Positions 24,894 through 34,216 of a DNA stretch of 64,000 nucleotides are shown here, piece by piece. Origin of the DNA: Weissella hellenica (lineage in GTDB: Bacteria > Bacillota > Bacilli > Lactobacillales > Lactobacillaceae). How positions within the stretch are numbered: position 1 is the stretch's first letter; every line of letters begins with the position of its first letter. The DNA lies in NCBI RefSeq assembly GCF_005405545.1, contig NZ_BJEG01000007.1, positions 1-64,000 of the forward strand, read 5' to 3'. Under the pieces are notes generated by a model. That model did not search any database, was not told the DNA's origin, and saw only the letters and a program-made list of their open reading frames with translations. A program made the position numbers and the translations under genes.

Positions 24894-25100
24894 ATGCAAT
24901 TTGGCACAAAATTATTATGTGGCGAAATCAGTGAAAACAAGGGTATTGGCAAAATTGCAGCTGCAATTGCTATATCAATCCTTTATCAAAAGATAATTGG
25001 TGAGAAAAATTTCGAATATGGCCGTTCAGATGTGCTAATTTGGGCAGCTTTTGGGAATTTGATTGCTGATATTACAGAGGAAATTAAAAATCAGAGAAAT
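24894..25100 (+). pseudogene. Remnant of a cystathionine gamma-lyase (mccB-like) gene
   Basis: From ATG 24894 the frame reads MQFGTKLLCGEISENKG and, further on, ILYQ..NFEYGRSDVL...NLIADITEE. This follows the first ~65 residues of cystathionine gamma-lyases (M-F-TKLIHGGISED, PIYQTSTF, YEYSRSGNPTR, LIADLE) but with key residues changed (HGG to CGE, GNPTR lost). The remaining ~300 residues, including the PLP lysine domain, are absent and the frame runs into the cysE ribosome binding site. The position between a MccA-like gene and cysE is where mccB is expected. Reads as an old deletion remnant. Confidence 0.62.
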
Positions 25101-25134
25101 CAGCTATTAGTTGGTAGAAAGAGGGGTGGTGCTC

Positions 25135-25644
25135 ATGTTTCAAACGGCGCAATCAATCTTGAACCGTGATCCAGCAGCCCACACCCTTTTGGAAGTAGTG
25201 CTAACTTATCCAGGAATCCGAGCTTTGTTTTGGTATCGAATTGCCCACTTTTTAGCGTTAAGGCGATTTTTTACAATAGCTAATTTACTCAGTCAACATG
25301 CAGCCCATACGACAGGAATAACTATTTCACCCCAAGCCAGAATTGGTAAACGATTGTTTATTGATCATGGGGTTGGTGTTGTTATTGGAGCAACAGCAAT
25401 TATTGAAAATGATGTTACCATTTTACATGGTGTTACGCTTGGTGCTAGAAAAACAAATCCGGATGTGCGTCATCCTTATATTAAACAAGGGGCTTTCATT
25501 GGTGCTAATGCTCAAATATTGGGGCATATCACAGTGGGCGCTTTTAGTAAGGTTGGCGCCGGTGCGATTGTTTTAGTTGATGTTCCGGATAAAACAACAG
25601 CAGTTGGTAATCCAGCTAGAATTATTTGGGAAAATAGATCATGA
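25135..25644 (+). CDS. cysE: Serine O-acetyltransferase
   Basis: Makes O-acetylserine from serine and acetyl-CoA, the substrate of the upstream synthase. 169 residues, the short Gram-positive form. N-terminal helical part (LTYPGIRALFWYRIAHFLAL) and a left-handed beta-helix with hexapeptide repeats (IDHGVGVVIGATAIIENDVTILHGVTLGA, then IGANAQILGHITVG) ending VGNPARII. Start ATG 25135 follows GAGGGGTGG. It is the last gene of the cysteine operon; no terminator is close behind. Confidence 0.94.
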   Translation: MFQTAQSILNRDPAAHTLLEVVLTYPGIRALFWYRIAHFLALRRFFTIANLLSQHAAHTTGITISPQARIGKRLFIDHGVGVVIGATAIIENDVTILHGVTLGARKTNPDVRHPYIKQGAFIGANAQILGHITVGAFSKVGAGAIVLVDVPDKTTAVGNPARIIWENRS

Positions 25645-26040
25645 CAAATAAAAAGACACAAATAGAAGTTAATACACGTTGGTAAAGTAATCACAAAGAA
25701 TATGGTAAATAGCTACAATATCGTAGTTAAGCACGACTTTTTATTAACACGCTTACCAATTGCAGATGTATTTACAAGGCACACTCGTGTAACTAAGAGA
25801 TTAGGCGAATCTACACTTGAGGGGGCAATATTTTACACCCTGAACAACTGTAGTTAACAGCACGTTACACACAGTATCAAAATTTAATCATTAAGACTTT
25901 ATTGTACATTTGATTGAAACGGAACTTAAATATTTCTAAATCTGTGTAATCGCAGTCAAGGTTTGTCCTAGATACATGTTTTATTAACCAAAGAGAATTA
26001 TTGATGCTTAACGATGGTATAGGTTTAGCTGATTAAAATT
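25645..26040. other. Non-coding or degenerate stretch after cysE
   Basis: No supported gene. A 14-codon frame beginning ATGACAAATAAA overlaps the cysE stop and ends at 25685. In the same frame an open stretch from ATG 25702 to 25857 could encode about 51 residues (including KHDFLLTRLPIADVF) but has no ribosome binding site. Both may be debris of a former operon gene. Confidence 0.4.
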
Positions 26041-26085
26041 AAGTCCCACTGGGTAGAGTAACTCACTCTACCCAGTGGGACTTTT
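26041..26085 (+). terminator. Strong intrinsic terminator (possibly bidirectional)
   Basis: Perfect 19-bp stem AAGTCCCACTGGGTAGAGT / ACTCTACCCAGTGGGACTT with a 4-nt loop, then TTTTG. It ends transcription from the cysteine operon. Confidence 0.93.
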
Positions 26086-26278
26086 GTGTTTTTTTCGATA
26101 TAATTTGAAGTCAAATATGCTAAATCAATCAAATTGTAATAACAAACAAAAGACCCATTAAGATAAAAACTTAACAGGTCTAAAAATATAATTAACAAAC
26201 CAAAATTGAGTTTGCCACTAATTCGGCACCAAATGTAATGAAAACGCCTTTAAAACAACGTTTCTAGTACCTATAAAA

Positions 26279-26640
26279 TGGAGCCGAGGGGAGTTGAACC
26301 CCTGTCCTAACATTTTGCAACCGACACATCTACGTTCATAGCAAAACAATTTAAATTTCACTAATCGCACGCCGTTTTGCTAAGCGATCGAGTTAGCTAG
26401 CCTGATTATCCTCTTCTAAATTACCCCAGACGGAGATAATTTAGCGCAGGTTGTTCATTTTTAGACTTATAGTAGCACACAACTAATACAACTATAAGCA
26501 ACGCTAGCCGGTTTTTAGGCAGCTAATGCGTAATTATTGTTTGAATTTTTTGCAGTTAATTCTACTGAGTGGATTATAGGGCCACAACCCCTAAACGCAG
26601 TGCCGGCCCAAACAATGCCAGTCGATTCCGTAACGACCCC
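26279..26640 (-). ncRNA. ssrA: Transfer-messenger RNA
   Basis: One-piece tmRNA of 362 nt on the minus strand. The 5' end GGGGTCGTTACGGAATCGACTGGCATTG forms the acceptor stem with CGGCTCC before A73 at 26279; CCA is not encoded, as for the tRNAs here. The T arm is GGGTTCAACTCCCC. The resume codon GCA opens a tag frame at 26553-26515 encoding AKNSNNNYALAA and a TAA stop. Pseudoknot regions lie on both sides. It rescues stalled ribosomes with SmpB. Confidence 0.96.
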
Positions 26641-26652
26641 GTCAAACAATTT

Positions 26653-26681
26653 ATTATAGCAAACATTTCGTTACTAAACAA
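26653..26681 (-). promoter_or_regulatory. Promoter of ssrA
   Basis: On the minus strand TTGTTT (26681-26676), 17 bp, TATAAT (26658-26653), 13 nt before the mature 5' end. Confidence 0.8.
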
Positions 26682-26737
26682 ATATAAAGTTTATAGAAAA
26701 ACCTCTATAACATTCGCATTTTTAGGTTGTGAAAAAG

Positions 26738-26766
26738 TTGTTTATTATATTTAGTTCGTGTATAAT
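26738..26766 (+). promoter_or_regulatory. Promoter of guaC
   Basis: TTGTTT (26738-26743), 17 bp, TATAAT (26761-26766). AAAGCGAACGTTT at about 26804-26816 resembles a PurR box with one change; that part is tentative. Confidence 0.75.
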
Positions 26767-26835
26767 TTACTTTTGGTGGTTAAGATTAAATTAAAACAAT
26801 AAAAAAGCGAACGTTTATTTTAGGAGTTTATTAAT

Positions 26836-27822
26836 ATGGAAATTACAACTGTTTTTGATTATGAAGATATTCAATTAATCCCTAATAAATGTATTATTGA
26901 TAGTCGTTCAGAAGCGGATGCTTCGGTAACGTTAGGTAATCATACATTTAAAATACCTGTAGTCCCTGCAAATATGCAGACAGTTATTGATGATGAATTA
27001 GCTATGCAATTAGCAAAAGATGGTTATTTTTATGTCATGCACCGATTTAATCCAGAAACACGTTTGGATTTTGTGCAGAAGTTTCATGAAGCAGGTCAAA
27101 TCGCATCAATTTCTGTTGGGGTTAAGCAAGAAGAATATGAATTTATTGATCAATTAAAAGCAACAGATTTAATTCCTGAGTATATTACTATTGATATTGC
27201 GCATGGTCATGCTGACTCAGTCATTAAAATGATTCAGTATATTAAAAAGACGTTGCCAGAATCTTTTGTAATTGCTGGTAACGTTGCCACTCCTGAAGCG
27301 GTCCGTGATTTGGAAAACGCTGGTGCTGATGCAACTAAGGTGGGTGTTGGACCTGGAAAAGCTTGCATTACTAAGTTAAAGACTGGTTTTGGAACAGGCG
27401 GCTGGCAATTAGCAGCCCTTCGTTTGTGTGCAAAGGCTGCTAAAAAGCCAATTATTGCTGATGGGGGGATTCGTTATAACGGTGACATTGCCAAGTCAGT
27501 ACGCTTTGGGGCAACGATGGTGATGATTGGTTCATTATTTGCTGGTCATTCTGAAACACCTGGCGATATCGTAGAAGTTGATGGGGCAAAGTTTAAGACA
27601 TATTTTGGTTCAGCTTCTCAGTTTCAAAAGGGTGAATACAAAAACGTTGAAGGTAAGAAGTTGTTAGTACCATATCGTGGGGCTATTAAAGATACACTTG
27701 TTGAAATGGAACAAGACCTACAATCATCTATTTCATACGCAGGTGGACGTCAGTTGAAAGATTTACGATATGTGGATTATGTTATTGTAAAAAACTCAAT
27801 TGTGAATGGAGATTCATACTAA
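26836..27822 (+). CDS. guaC: GMP reductase
   Basis: Converts GMP to IMP with NADPH, balancing purine nucleotides. 328 residues of the Gram-positive GuaC2 type. [14 protein letters not shown] at the start, NMQTVIDD, the catalytic-loop motif [12 protein letters not shown] with the active Cys, and [15 protein letters not shown] with phosphate-binding GSLFAGH. No CBS domains, which separates it from GuaB. TTAGGAG precedes the ATG. Single-gene unit. Confidence 0.96.
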   Translation: MEITTVFDYEDIQLIPNKCIIDSRSEADASVTLGNHTFKIPVVPANMQTVIDDELAMQLAKDGYFYVMHRFNPETRLDFVQKFHEAGQIASISVGVKQEEYEFIDQLKATDLIPEYITIDIAHGHADSVIKMIQYIKKTLPESFVIAGNVATPEAVRDLENAGADATKVGVGPGKACITKLKTGFGTGGWQLAALRLCAKAAKKPIIADGGIRYNGDIAKSVRFGATMVMIGSLFAGHSETPGDIVEVDGAKFKTYFGSASQFQKGEYKNVEGKKLLVPYRGAIKDTLVEMEQDLQSSISYAGGRQLKDLRYVDYVIVKNSIVNGDSY

Positions 27823-27828
27823 TTTGGA

Positions 27829-27857
27829 AAGGCACTTCAGCTTGAAGTGCTTTTTTA
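27829..27857 (+). terminator. Intrinsic terminator of guaC
   Basis: AGGCACTTCA pairs with TGAAGTGCTT, T6. Confidence 0.9.
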
Positions 27858-27941
27858 TATGATAAAAATCTGGATAAAGGGTGCATGGTAATGCAAAATT
27901 AGGTATCATATTGTTGTATATATTATTGAAGGGAGTTGTAC

Positions 27942-28994
27942 ATGAATATTTTGCAAAGATGGTTAATCAATAGTTTTGATTGGCAGGCTATTGGGCTCGC
28001 TTTAATAATTCTAATTATAACGATTATTGTAACGAAGGGGATTGTTACCCCATTATTTGGACAAATTGAAAAACGTGTCTCAAAACGGTTCTCAATTTGG
28101 CGCGATATTTTAAAAGCATTTGAACGGCCTGTAAAAATTGCAATTCTATTTGCGGGGATAGTCTGGGCTTTGCATGTTGCACACGCACCGCGAACTATTC
28201 TGCATTATGCTCATGATATTAATAAATCAGTTTTAATTTTTAGCGTTGGTTATGGTATTTATACTTTAATGACGTCATTAGCCGATTTACTTAGGTATTT
28301 TGGTACGAAAGTCCATATCGAAGTTGATTCTATTGTGATGCCATTTTTAAAACGCACATTACAATTTATTGTGATGGCTTTGACTGTGACGATGATTTTA
28401 TCTGACTGGGGAATTAATGTTAACGGTGTTTTTGCAGGACTGGGATTAGCAGGATTAGCTGTTTCAATGGCGGCGCAAGATCCAATTAAAAATTTGCTGG
28501 GTGGTATCATTATTATTACTGAGAAACCATTCCAAATTGGTGATAATATCGAATCACCTTCGGTAGCTGGAGTTGCAGAAGACATCACATTTCGGTCAAC
28601 GTTAATTCGAACTTTAGATGGTGCACTAGTAATTGTTCCTAATGCAACATTATCAAATGAGCCAATTACAAATTGGTCGCGAGTCGTTACTAGAAAAATA
28701 GGCTTAACATTTTATTTATCTTTAGATACCACAACGCAAGAAATTATTGCAGCATCAGAAGATACGATGGCAAAATTAGCGCAAGATGATCATTTTGTTG
28801 AAAATTCAGCATCAGCTTCTATTAGTCAAGTGCTTCCAGAAGGATATGAATTTGATGTTAGCGTTATGCTGAAAATGGCAGCTGACACTAATTTTGCAGG
28901 TGAACGAGCAGATGTAAATATGACAGTGATGCGTATTTTAGCGGATCATGATATCCAATTAGCAGTCACTAATCGTTTGATACCAAACTCGTAA
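27942..28994 (+). CDS. MscS-family mechanosensitive channel
   Basis: 350 residues. Four membrane segments (about 15-35, 65-82, 98-115, 133-155), then the pore-lining helix and beta domain with the MscS signature NGVFAGLGLAGLAVSMAAQDPIKNLLGG and FQIGDNIE. Opens under membrane tension to release solutes in osmotic downshock. ATG 27942 is preceded by GAAGGGAG at a 7-nt gap; an upstream TTG at 27936 overlaps that site. The start of the cytoplasmic part and length are normal. Confidence 0.92.
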   Translation: MNILQRWLINSFDWQAIGLALIILIITIIVTKGIVTPLFGQIEKRVSKRFSIWRDILKAFERPVKIAILFAGIVWALHVAHAPRTILHYAHDINKSVLIFSVGYGIYTLMTSLADLLRYFGTKVHIEVDSIVMPFLKRTLQFIVMALTVTMILSDWGINVNGVFAGLGLAGLAVSMAAQDPIKNLLGGIIIITEKPFQIGDNIESPSVAGVAEDITFRSTLIRTLDGALVIVPNATLSNEPITNWSRVVTRKIGLTFYLSLDTTTQEIIAASEDTMAKLAQDDHFVENSASASISQVLPEGYEFDVSVMLKMAADTNFAGERADVNMTVMRILADHDIQLAVTNRLIPNS

Positions 28995-29133
28995 TTGACT
29001 TAATTTTTAGAAACAGGTATAGTTTTATACAATAAAAATATTGCTTTTTTAATGGTCAGACGAGAGCTGGCCAAGGAGCGCGTAAAAAAGATAAGTATAC
29101 TTAATCGCGCCATTGCTATGGTGCGATTTTTTT
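28995..29133 (+). promoter_or_regulatory. Promoter and transcription attenuator of codB (PyrR-type candidate)
   Basis: TTGACT (28995-29000), 17 bp, TATAGT (29018-29023). In the leader, GGTCAG (29054-29059) pairs with CTGGCC (29067-29072) around a loop with GAGAG, followed by AAGGA: similar to PyrR-binding anti-antiterminators. GGAGCGCG (29075-29082) can pair with CGCGCC (29106-29111), which is also the 5' arm of the terminator AATCGCGCCAT (29104-29113) / ATGGTGCGATT (29118-29128) with T7. The attenuator is clear; PyrR as regulator is inference. Confidence 0.7.
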
Positions 29134-29155
29134 ACTTAATAATAAGGAGAAAAAA

Positions 29156-30514
29156 GTGGCAAAAGAGTTTGGTCAAATTCAGGCTATTGGCAAAAATCAA
29201 CGAACGATGTCAAATTGGGATATGTTTGCAACGTGGATCGGTGCTAATGCAAACAATGGTACTTGGTATATCGGTGGTGTCATTGCGGCAGCAGGTATAT
29301 ATACAGCTTCAACAACGTTAATTACGACAGGGATAATATCGTACATATTTTTAGCGTTGGCATCATATATGGGCTACAAAACAGGATTGCCAATGATGAC
29401 TCTAACACGGGCTTCTTTTGGATTGAAAGGATCATTTGGACCTTCAATTATTAATATGGTTCAATTCATTGGATGGGCTGCAGCAAATACTTTTATCGCT
29501 GCTATTTCTATATCTGTCATTTTTAAAGATTTATTTAATTGGACATCATATGCTGATGGCGGTAAGACTGGTTTAGTTGTTGGAATCATTATCATGTCAT
29601 TATTGCATTTAGCATCAATTTCATTAGGCGAAAAATCAGTTCGTATGATTGAACGTGTGGGGATTATATTAGTTATCATTTTTGTGATTTGGGAAGCAAT
29701 CGTGGTTTTTCAACATGTTTCATTGGATCAAATTTTTGACTGGCAAGCACCTAAGTCTGTACGTATTTCATCAGGGGAAGCAATTGATATATTGGCGGCG
29801 TTTAATTTGGCTTGGGTAACGGCATCATCTGACTTTTCTCGTTTTGCTAAAAAGAAGTCAGGTGGAACTACTTGGTCATTCTTGGGTGCTAATGTTGGTT
29901 TGTTTAGCTTTGCTTTTATTGGTTTACTAGCAACCATTGGTACAGCGGTAATGAATCAGGCATTTGACCCTAATGATTCAGATCCCTCAACAATAGCTTC
30001 TAAATTGGGATTGGGTATTATTGCACTATTAGTTATTATTATTACATCAGCCACTGCTAATGCTGTGAACCTAATGGCTGCTGGCTCAGCATTGACAAAT
30101 ATGTGGCACAAGTTAAAGCTAACACCAGCATTGTGGATTGTAACGCTAATAGCAACATTGGTATCATTTATTCCGCTATTGTTTGCAACGTTTTTGGATG
30201 CTTTTACTGTATTTTTGGATTATATTGGGATGTTTTTGGGGCCAGAAATAGCAGTGTTCTTAGTAGATTATTTTATTATTCGTAAAGGACAATATGAAAT
30301 TAGTGAAATAACAAAAGTTTCCGGTAAATATTGGTATGCTAGTGGTATAAATTGGCTTGCGATTGCATCATGGGCTGTTGGAATCATACTATATTTCAGT
30401 TTGAAATCAGTCTTTTGGATTAGTCAAACCATTGGTGTTACCTTTGTGACGATGGTTCTTTCTGGTGTCATTTATTATATTTTGACAAAAGTGTTTGGTA
30501 AATATGTAAAATAA
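29156..30514 (+). CDS. codB: Cytosine permease (NCS1 family)
   Basis: 452 residues, about twelve membrane helices. MSNWDMFATWIGANANNGTWYIGG is the NCS1 start motif, and GLPMMTLTRASFGLKGS a conserved substrate-region helix. Imports cytosine for the deaminase encoded downstream. The start is GTG 29156 with AAGGAGA 6-7 nt upstream. It follows a transcription attenuator and shares an operon with topB and codA. Confidence 0.93.
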   Translation: MAKEFGQIQAIGKNQRTMSNWDMFATWIGANANNGTWYIGGVIAAAGIYTASTTLITTGIISYIFLALASYMGYKTGLPMMTLTRASFGLKGSFGPSIINMVQFIGWAAANTFIAAISISVIFKDLFNWTSYADGGKTGLVVGIIIMSLLHLASISLGEKSVRMIERVGIILVIIFVIWEAIVVFQHVSLDQIFDWQAPKSVRISSGEAIDILAAFNLAWVTASSDFSRFAKKKSGGTTWSFLGANVGLFSFAFIGLLATIGTAVMNQAFDPNDSDPSTIASKLGLGIIALLVIIITSATANAVNLMAAGSALTNMWHKLKLTPALWIVTLIATLVSFIPLLFATFLDAFTVFLDYIGMFLGPEIAVFLVDYFIIRKGQYEISEITKVSGKYWYASGINWLAIASWAVGIILYFSLKSVFWISQTIGVTFVTMVLSGVIYYILTKVFGKYVK

Positions 30515-30551
30515 TAGATTTTTTTCGTACAATATATTTGAGGATTATAAA

Positions 30552-32630
30552 ATGAAATATTTAATTGTGACGGAAAAACCATCTGCAGCCAAGAATTTTG
30601 TTAAGGCATTAGGTGGCCAAACAGGACAATTTTCAGGCAATGATTATCGCATTGTTAATTTACATGGTCATATGATGGGGTTTAAAGAACCTGAAGAAAT
30701 GGTTAGTGAAGATAAACAAACAGCATATAAATCTTGGACCCTGAATTATTTGCCTTGGCAACTAGATGAAATGAATTGGCAAAGAACTTATTTAAAGCAG
30801 CGCCAACCACGAACGGGACGCTTAAAGTCAACTAAAACAGAATTAACAGAATTACGGCAAGAAAGTAAAAATAAATATGATGCGCTAGTAATCGCAACTG
30901 ATACAGATCCATCTGGTGAGGGTGATTTGTTAGCATGGGAAGTGATTGATGCTATTCATTGGCAGGGGCGTGTGTTGCGTGCAAATTTTGTCGATGAAGC
31001 GCCTAATAGTATTCGAAAAGCGATGGAGAACCTAACGGACGTATCTGATAAATGGCAACATGGTGCTTACTTAAAAGGTGAAACACGTAGTCGTTGGGAC
31101 TTTGCTTCAATGCAACTGACGAGAATTGCCACTACTTCGGCAAAAAAGGCAGGGTACAAAGTTGTAGCACGGGAAGGACGCTTGAAATCAGTCATTGTTT
31201 GGAAAATTTTTGAACAAATGCAGGCTATTAAAGATTATGTAAAAAAGCCATATTACGAAATTTGCTTTGCAGATGAATCAAATCATATCTATCGACGGCA
31301 AGTTTCTAAAAGTACGATACCTGATTGGCGATATGATGATAAAGTGCAAGCAAAACAGGAGCTACAACGTTATGATACGGCTAATGTCATTAATGAACAT
31401 CATGAAAAAAGGCAACAAGCGCCTGATAAGTTACTCGATTTGGCAGGCTTAGCAGCAATTTTGGCCCCAAGAGGGTTTGATAGTAAAGAAGTATTACAAA
31501 CTTATCAAAAAATGTATGAGGCACAAATTGTGTCATACCCTAGAACGGATGACAAAACCGTTACACCAGAACAATTTTTTGAACTGTTACCAAAGGTTGA
31601 TCAAATTGCTGATGTCGTTGGTGTTGACAAACAACTGCTCACACATCGACAAGTGCGCGCAACACATGTGAAAGAAACTGGATCGCATGGTGCAAATCGA
31701 CCAGGAATAAAAGTACCGGTTAATTTAGCTGATTTATCTAAATATGGACCAAGTGCAGCGGCAATTTATGAAATATTGGCTAAAAACTATTTGGCAATGT
31801 TGGCAGAAAATTATGTTTATGACCATGTAACGGCACAATTAGCAGAGTATCCAGCCTTTAAAACGGCATTTAATATACCGATTGCACTTAATTATAAGCT
31901 TGTGTATGATGCACAAAAGGCGTTACAAGTGGATGAAGAAGTTACGCATACGCAAAATAATCAAGTCGGTCCCCAAGCAACGCCATTTATTTTTGAAGGT
32001 GCTAATAAAAAGCCACCTTATCCAACAACCAAGTGGTTAATGGCATTCTTGGAAAAACATAATGTTGGAACTGGGGCAACACGGGTATCAACACTTTCAC
32101 AAATGAGTCAAGGTAGTAAAGCAATGATGCAAGAAAAAAAGGGGCGCCTAACGTTAACTGAGACAGGCAATGTTTCAGCTATTATGGTACATAATACATG
32201 GATTGCATCACCCAAAATAACCAAACGTTTATTTGAAATAATGAATGAAGTTGGTGAGTTTAAGATATCAATGCCAGACGCACTAAATTCACTAACACAA
32301 GTTGTTGCGCATGATATGCCGATTATGGTTCAAAATGCCCAAAAATTAGAAACAATACTAGGCAAACCTAAAATAAAAAAGACGACTAGTAAGACAAAAA
32401 AGACTGAAAAAGTAAGTGGTTTGTTTAATAATCAAACCATCCAATTTTCTAAAACATGGAGTGATCATACGTTTTCAGATGCAGAAATCCAAACGTTATT
32501 ATCAGGTGGTGAGGTGAGTTTTTCATCTAAAACAAAGCGAGGCAAGCAGTATACTGCAACAGGAAAGCTAGCAAAGCAGACTTTCAAAGGGCATTCATAC
32601 TACGGTTTTAAATTAAATCCTAAATCGTAG
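30552..32630 (+). CDS. topB: DNA topoisomerase III
   Basis: Type IA topoisomerase of 692 residues. TOPRIM domain at the N-terminus (MKYLIVTEKPSAAKNFVKAL, then ATDTDPSGEGDLLAWE with the Mg-binding acidic residues). The active-site tyrosine lies in VSYPRTDDKTVTPEQFF near 322-338. The C-terminal tail is basic (KIKKTTSKTKKTEK) and carries a short repeat-like domain. It lies between codB and codA, an unusual partner for pyrimidine salvage; spacing (37 and 27 nt) suggests one transcript. Confidence 0.95.
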   Translation: MKYLIVTEKPSAAKNFVKALGGQTGQFSGNDYRIVNLHGHMMGFKEPEEMVSEDKQTAYKSWTLNYLPWQLDEMNWQRTYLKQRQPRTGRLKSTKTELTELRQESKNKYDALVIATDTDPSGEGDLLAWEVIDAIHWQGRVLRANFVDEAPNSIRKAMENLTDVSDKWQHGAYLKGETRSRWDFASMQLTRIATTSAKKAGYKVVAREGRLKSVIVWKIFEQMQAIKDYVKKPYYEICFADESNHIYRRQVSKSTIPDWRYDDKVQAKQELQRYDTANVINEHHEKRQQAPDKLLDLAGLAAILAPRGFDSKEVLQTYQKMYEAQIVSYPRTDDKTVTPEQFFELLPKVDQIADVVGVDKQLLTHRQVRATHVKETGSHGANRPGIKVPVNLADLSKYGPSAAAIYEILAKNYLAMLAENYVYDHVTAQLAEYPAFKTAFNIPIALNYKLVYDAQKALQVDEEVTHTQNNQVGPQATPFIFEGANKKPPYPTTKWLMAFLEKHNVGTGATRVSTLSQMSQGSKAMMQEKKGRLTLTETGNVSAIMVHNTWIASPKITKRLFEIMNEVGEFKISMPDALNSLTQVVAHDMPIMVQNAQKLETILGKPKIKKTTSKTKKTEKVSGLFNNQTIQFSKTWSDHTFSDAEIQTLLSGGEVSFSSKTKRGKQYTATGKLAKQTFKGHSYYGFKLNPKS

Positions 32631-32657
32631 TAGGTATAGATTAAGAGGATAGGGACA

Positions 32658-33905
32658 ATGTTAATTAAACAAGTTGTGATTGAAAATGCAAAAAAGAAAC
32701 AAGATGTACGAATTGTTGATGGTAAATTTGAAGCAATTGCAGATTATTTAGAAGCAAATGCAGGTGAGCAAATTATTGATGCCAATGGTAAATTGATGAT
32801 ACCGCCATTTGTAGATCCACACGTACACCTAGATTCTACGATGACGGCCGGTGAGCCTGTGTGGAATGAAAAGGGAACCTTGTTTGAAGGAATTCGTATT
32901 TGGGGTGAACGCAAGCAAACATTGTCACATGAAGATGTTAAACGACGGGCAATAAAAGCATTGAAAATTCAAGCTGCACACGGGCTACAATTTGTCCGCT
33001 CACATGTTGATGTGACTGATCCTGATTTGGTGGCTCTAAAAGCACTGATAGAGGTACGTGAAGAAGTAAAACCATGGATGACGTTGCAACTAGTTGCCTT
33101 TCCTCAAGACGGTATTTTATCATTTCCTAATGGTAAAGAACTGATGACCAAAGCGGCTGAAATGGGTGTTGATGCGATTGGTGCAATTCCGCATTTTGAG
33201 TTTACACGTGAATATTCAGTTGAGTCGTTGCATTTTGTATTTGACTTGGCAAAAAAATACCATTTGTTGATTGATGCGCACACTGATGAAATAGATGATC
33301 CTGCTTCACGTGGCTTAGAAACATTAGCCACCTTAGCATTGGAGACTGGCTTAAAGGAACGTGTAACTGCTTCGCATACAACAGCAATGGGATCATATAA
33401 TGATGCCTATGTTTCTAAGTTAATGAGATTATTAAAGCTGGCTGATCTTAATTTTGTAGCTAATCCATTGATTAATATGTATTTGGGTGGCCGTTTTGAT
33501 ACTTATCCGAAACGACGTGGCTTGACGCGGGTTAAGGAATTAGACCAAGAAGGATTGAATGTTGCTTTTGGTGAAGATGATATCAAAGACCCTTGGTATC
33601 CAATGGGAAATGGTAACATGATGGATGTGCTGCATATGGGCCTTCATGCGACACAAATGATGGGCCATACAGAAATAATGAATTCATATCGTTTCATTAC
33701 TAGCCATGGCGCACGTGCACTACAAGTTGAAGATCAATACGGGATTGAAGTTGGTAAACCTGCTAATTTCTTAATTTTTAATGCAGACAACTGGTACAAT
33801 ACTTTAAATGAACGCGTTGAAATGTTATATTCCGTTCATGAAGGAAAAGTGCTAGTAAAGACACAACCGGCAAAAATAGAGGTTGATTTACCACAATTAG
33901 ATTAA
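32658..33905 (+). CDS. codA: Cytosine deaminase
   Basis: Deaminates cytosine to uracil. 415 residues, amidohydrolase fold. Metal ligands visible in PPFVDPHVHLDST, LLIDAHTDEIDDPASR and VTASHTTAMGSYNDAY, and FGEDDIKDPWYPMG. The last motif has Glu where the E. coli enzyme has His beside the catalytic Asp. Otherwise the sequence follows E. coli CodA closely (VGAIPHFEFTREY, NFVANPL-NM-L-GRFDTYPKRRG). AAGAGGATAGGGA precedes the ATG. Confidence 0.95.
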   Translation: MLIKQVVIENAKKKQDVRIVDGKFEAIADYLEANAGEQIIDANGKLMIPPFVDPHVHLDSTMTAGEPVWNEKGTLFEGIRIWGERKQTLSHEDVKRRAIKALKIQAAHGLQFVRSHVDVTDPDLVALKALIEVREEVKPWMTLQLVAFPQDGILSFPNGKELMTKAAEMGVDAIGAIPHFEFTREYSVESLHFVFDLAKKYHLLIDAHTDEIDDPASRGLETLATLALETGLKERVTASHTTAMGSYNDAYVSKLMRLLKLADLNFVANPLINMYLGGRFDTYPKRRGLTRVKELDQEGLNVAFGEDDIKDPWYPMGNGNMMDVLHMGLHATQMMGHTEIMNSYRFITSHGARALQVEDQYGIEVGKPANFLIFNADNWYNTLNERVEMLYSVHEGKVLVKTQPAKIEVDLPQLD

Positions 33906-33909
33906 TTAT

Positions 33910-33948
33910 AAAAAGAGCAAGTCATCGTTAGGTGATTTGCTCTTTTTA
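33910..33948 (+). terminator. Intrinsic terminator of codB-topB-codA
   Basis: AAAAAGAGCAAgTCA pairs with TGATTTGCTCTTTTT. The following 33950-34216 contains a TATAAT-like box at about 34154 and otherwise nothing recognisable. Confidence 0.9.
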
Positions 33949-34216
33949 TGTATTTAAACACTAAAATATACAGGGTTATATAATCGGTGTTTTTGTGATG
34001 TTATGCACGTTTTAGTGGCTACTGGCAAGTTAAATGATGTTTGTAATTAAAAATAAATCATTTATTGATAAATCCCGCATGTTAACAATGATTGGTATTT
34101 AGTGTTGCGTTGATGGGATAGCCCTATAAAAAAAATTGGGCCACATCGTTGTATAATAATTGTGAAGATTTTTTTAAAAATAAAATATAAACAATCATGA
34201 AATGTCGGGTGATAAA

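Noticed and set aside
29052-29321. 89-codon frame across the codB leader
   Set aside because: It runs through the attenuator terminator and into codB in another frame, with no ribosome binding site.
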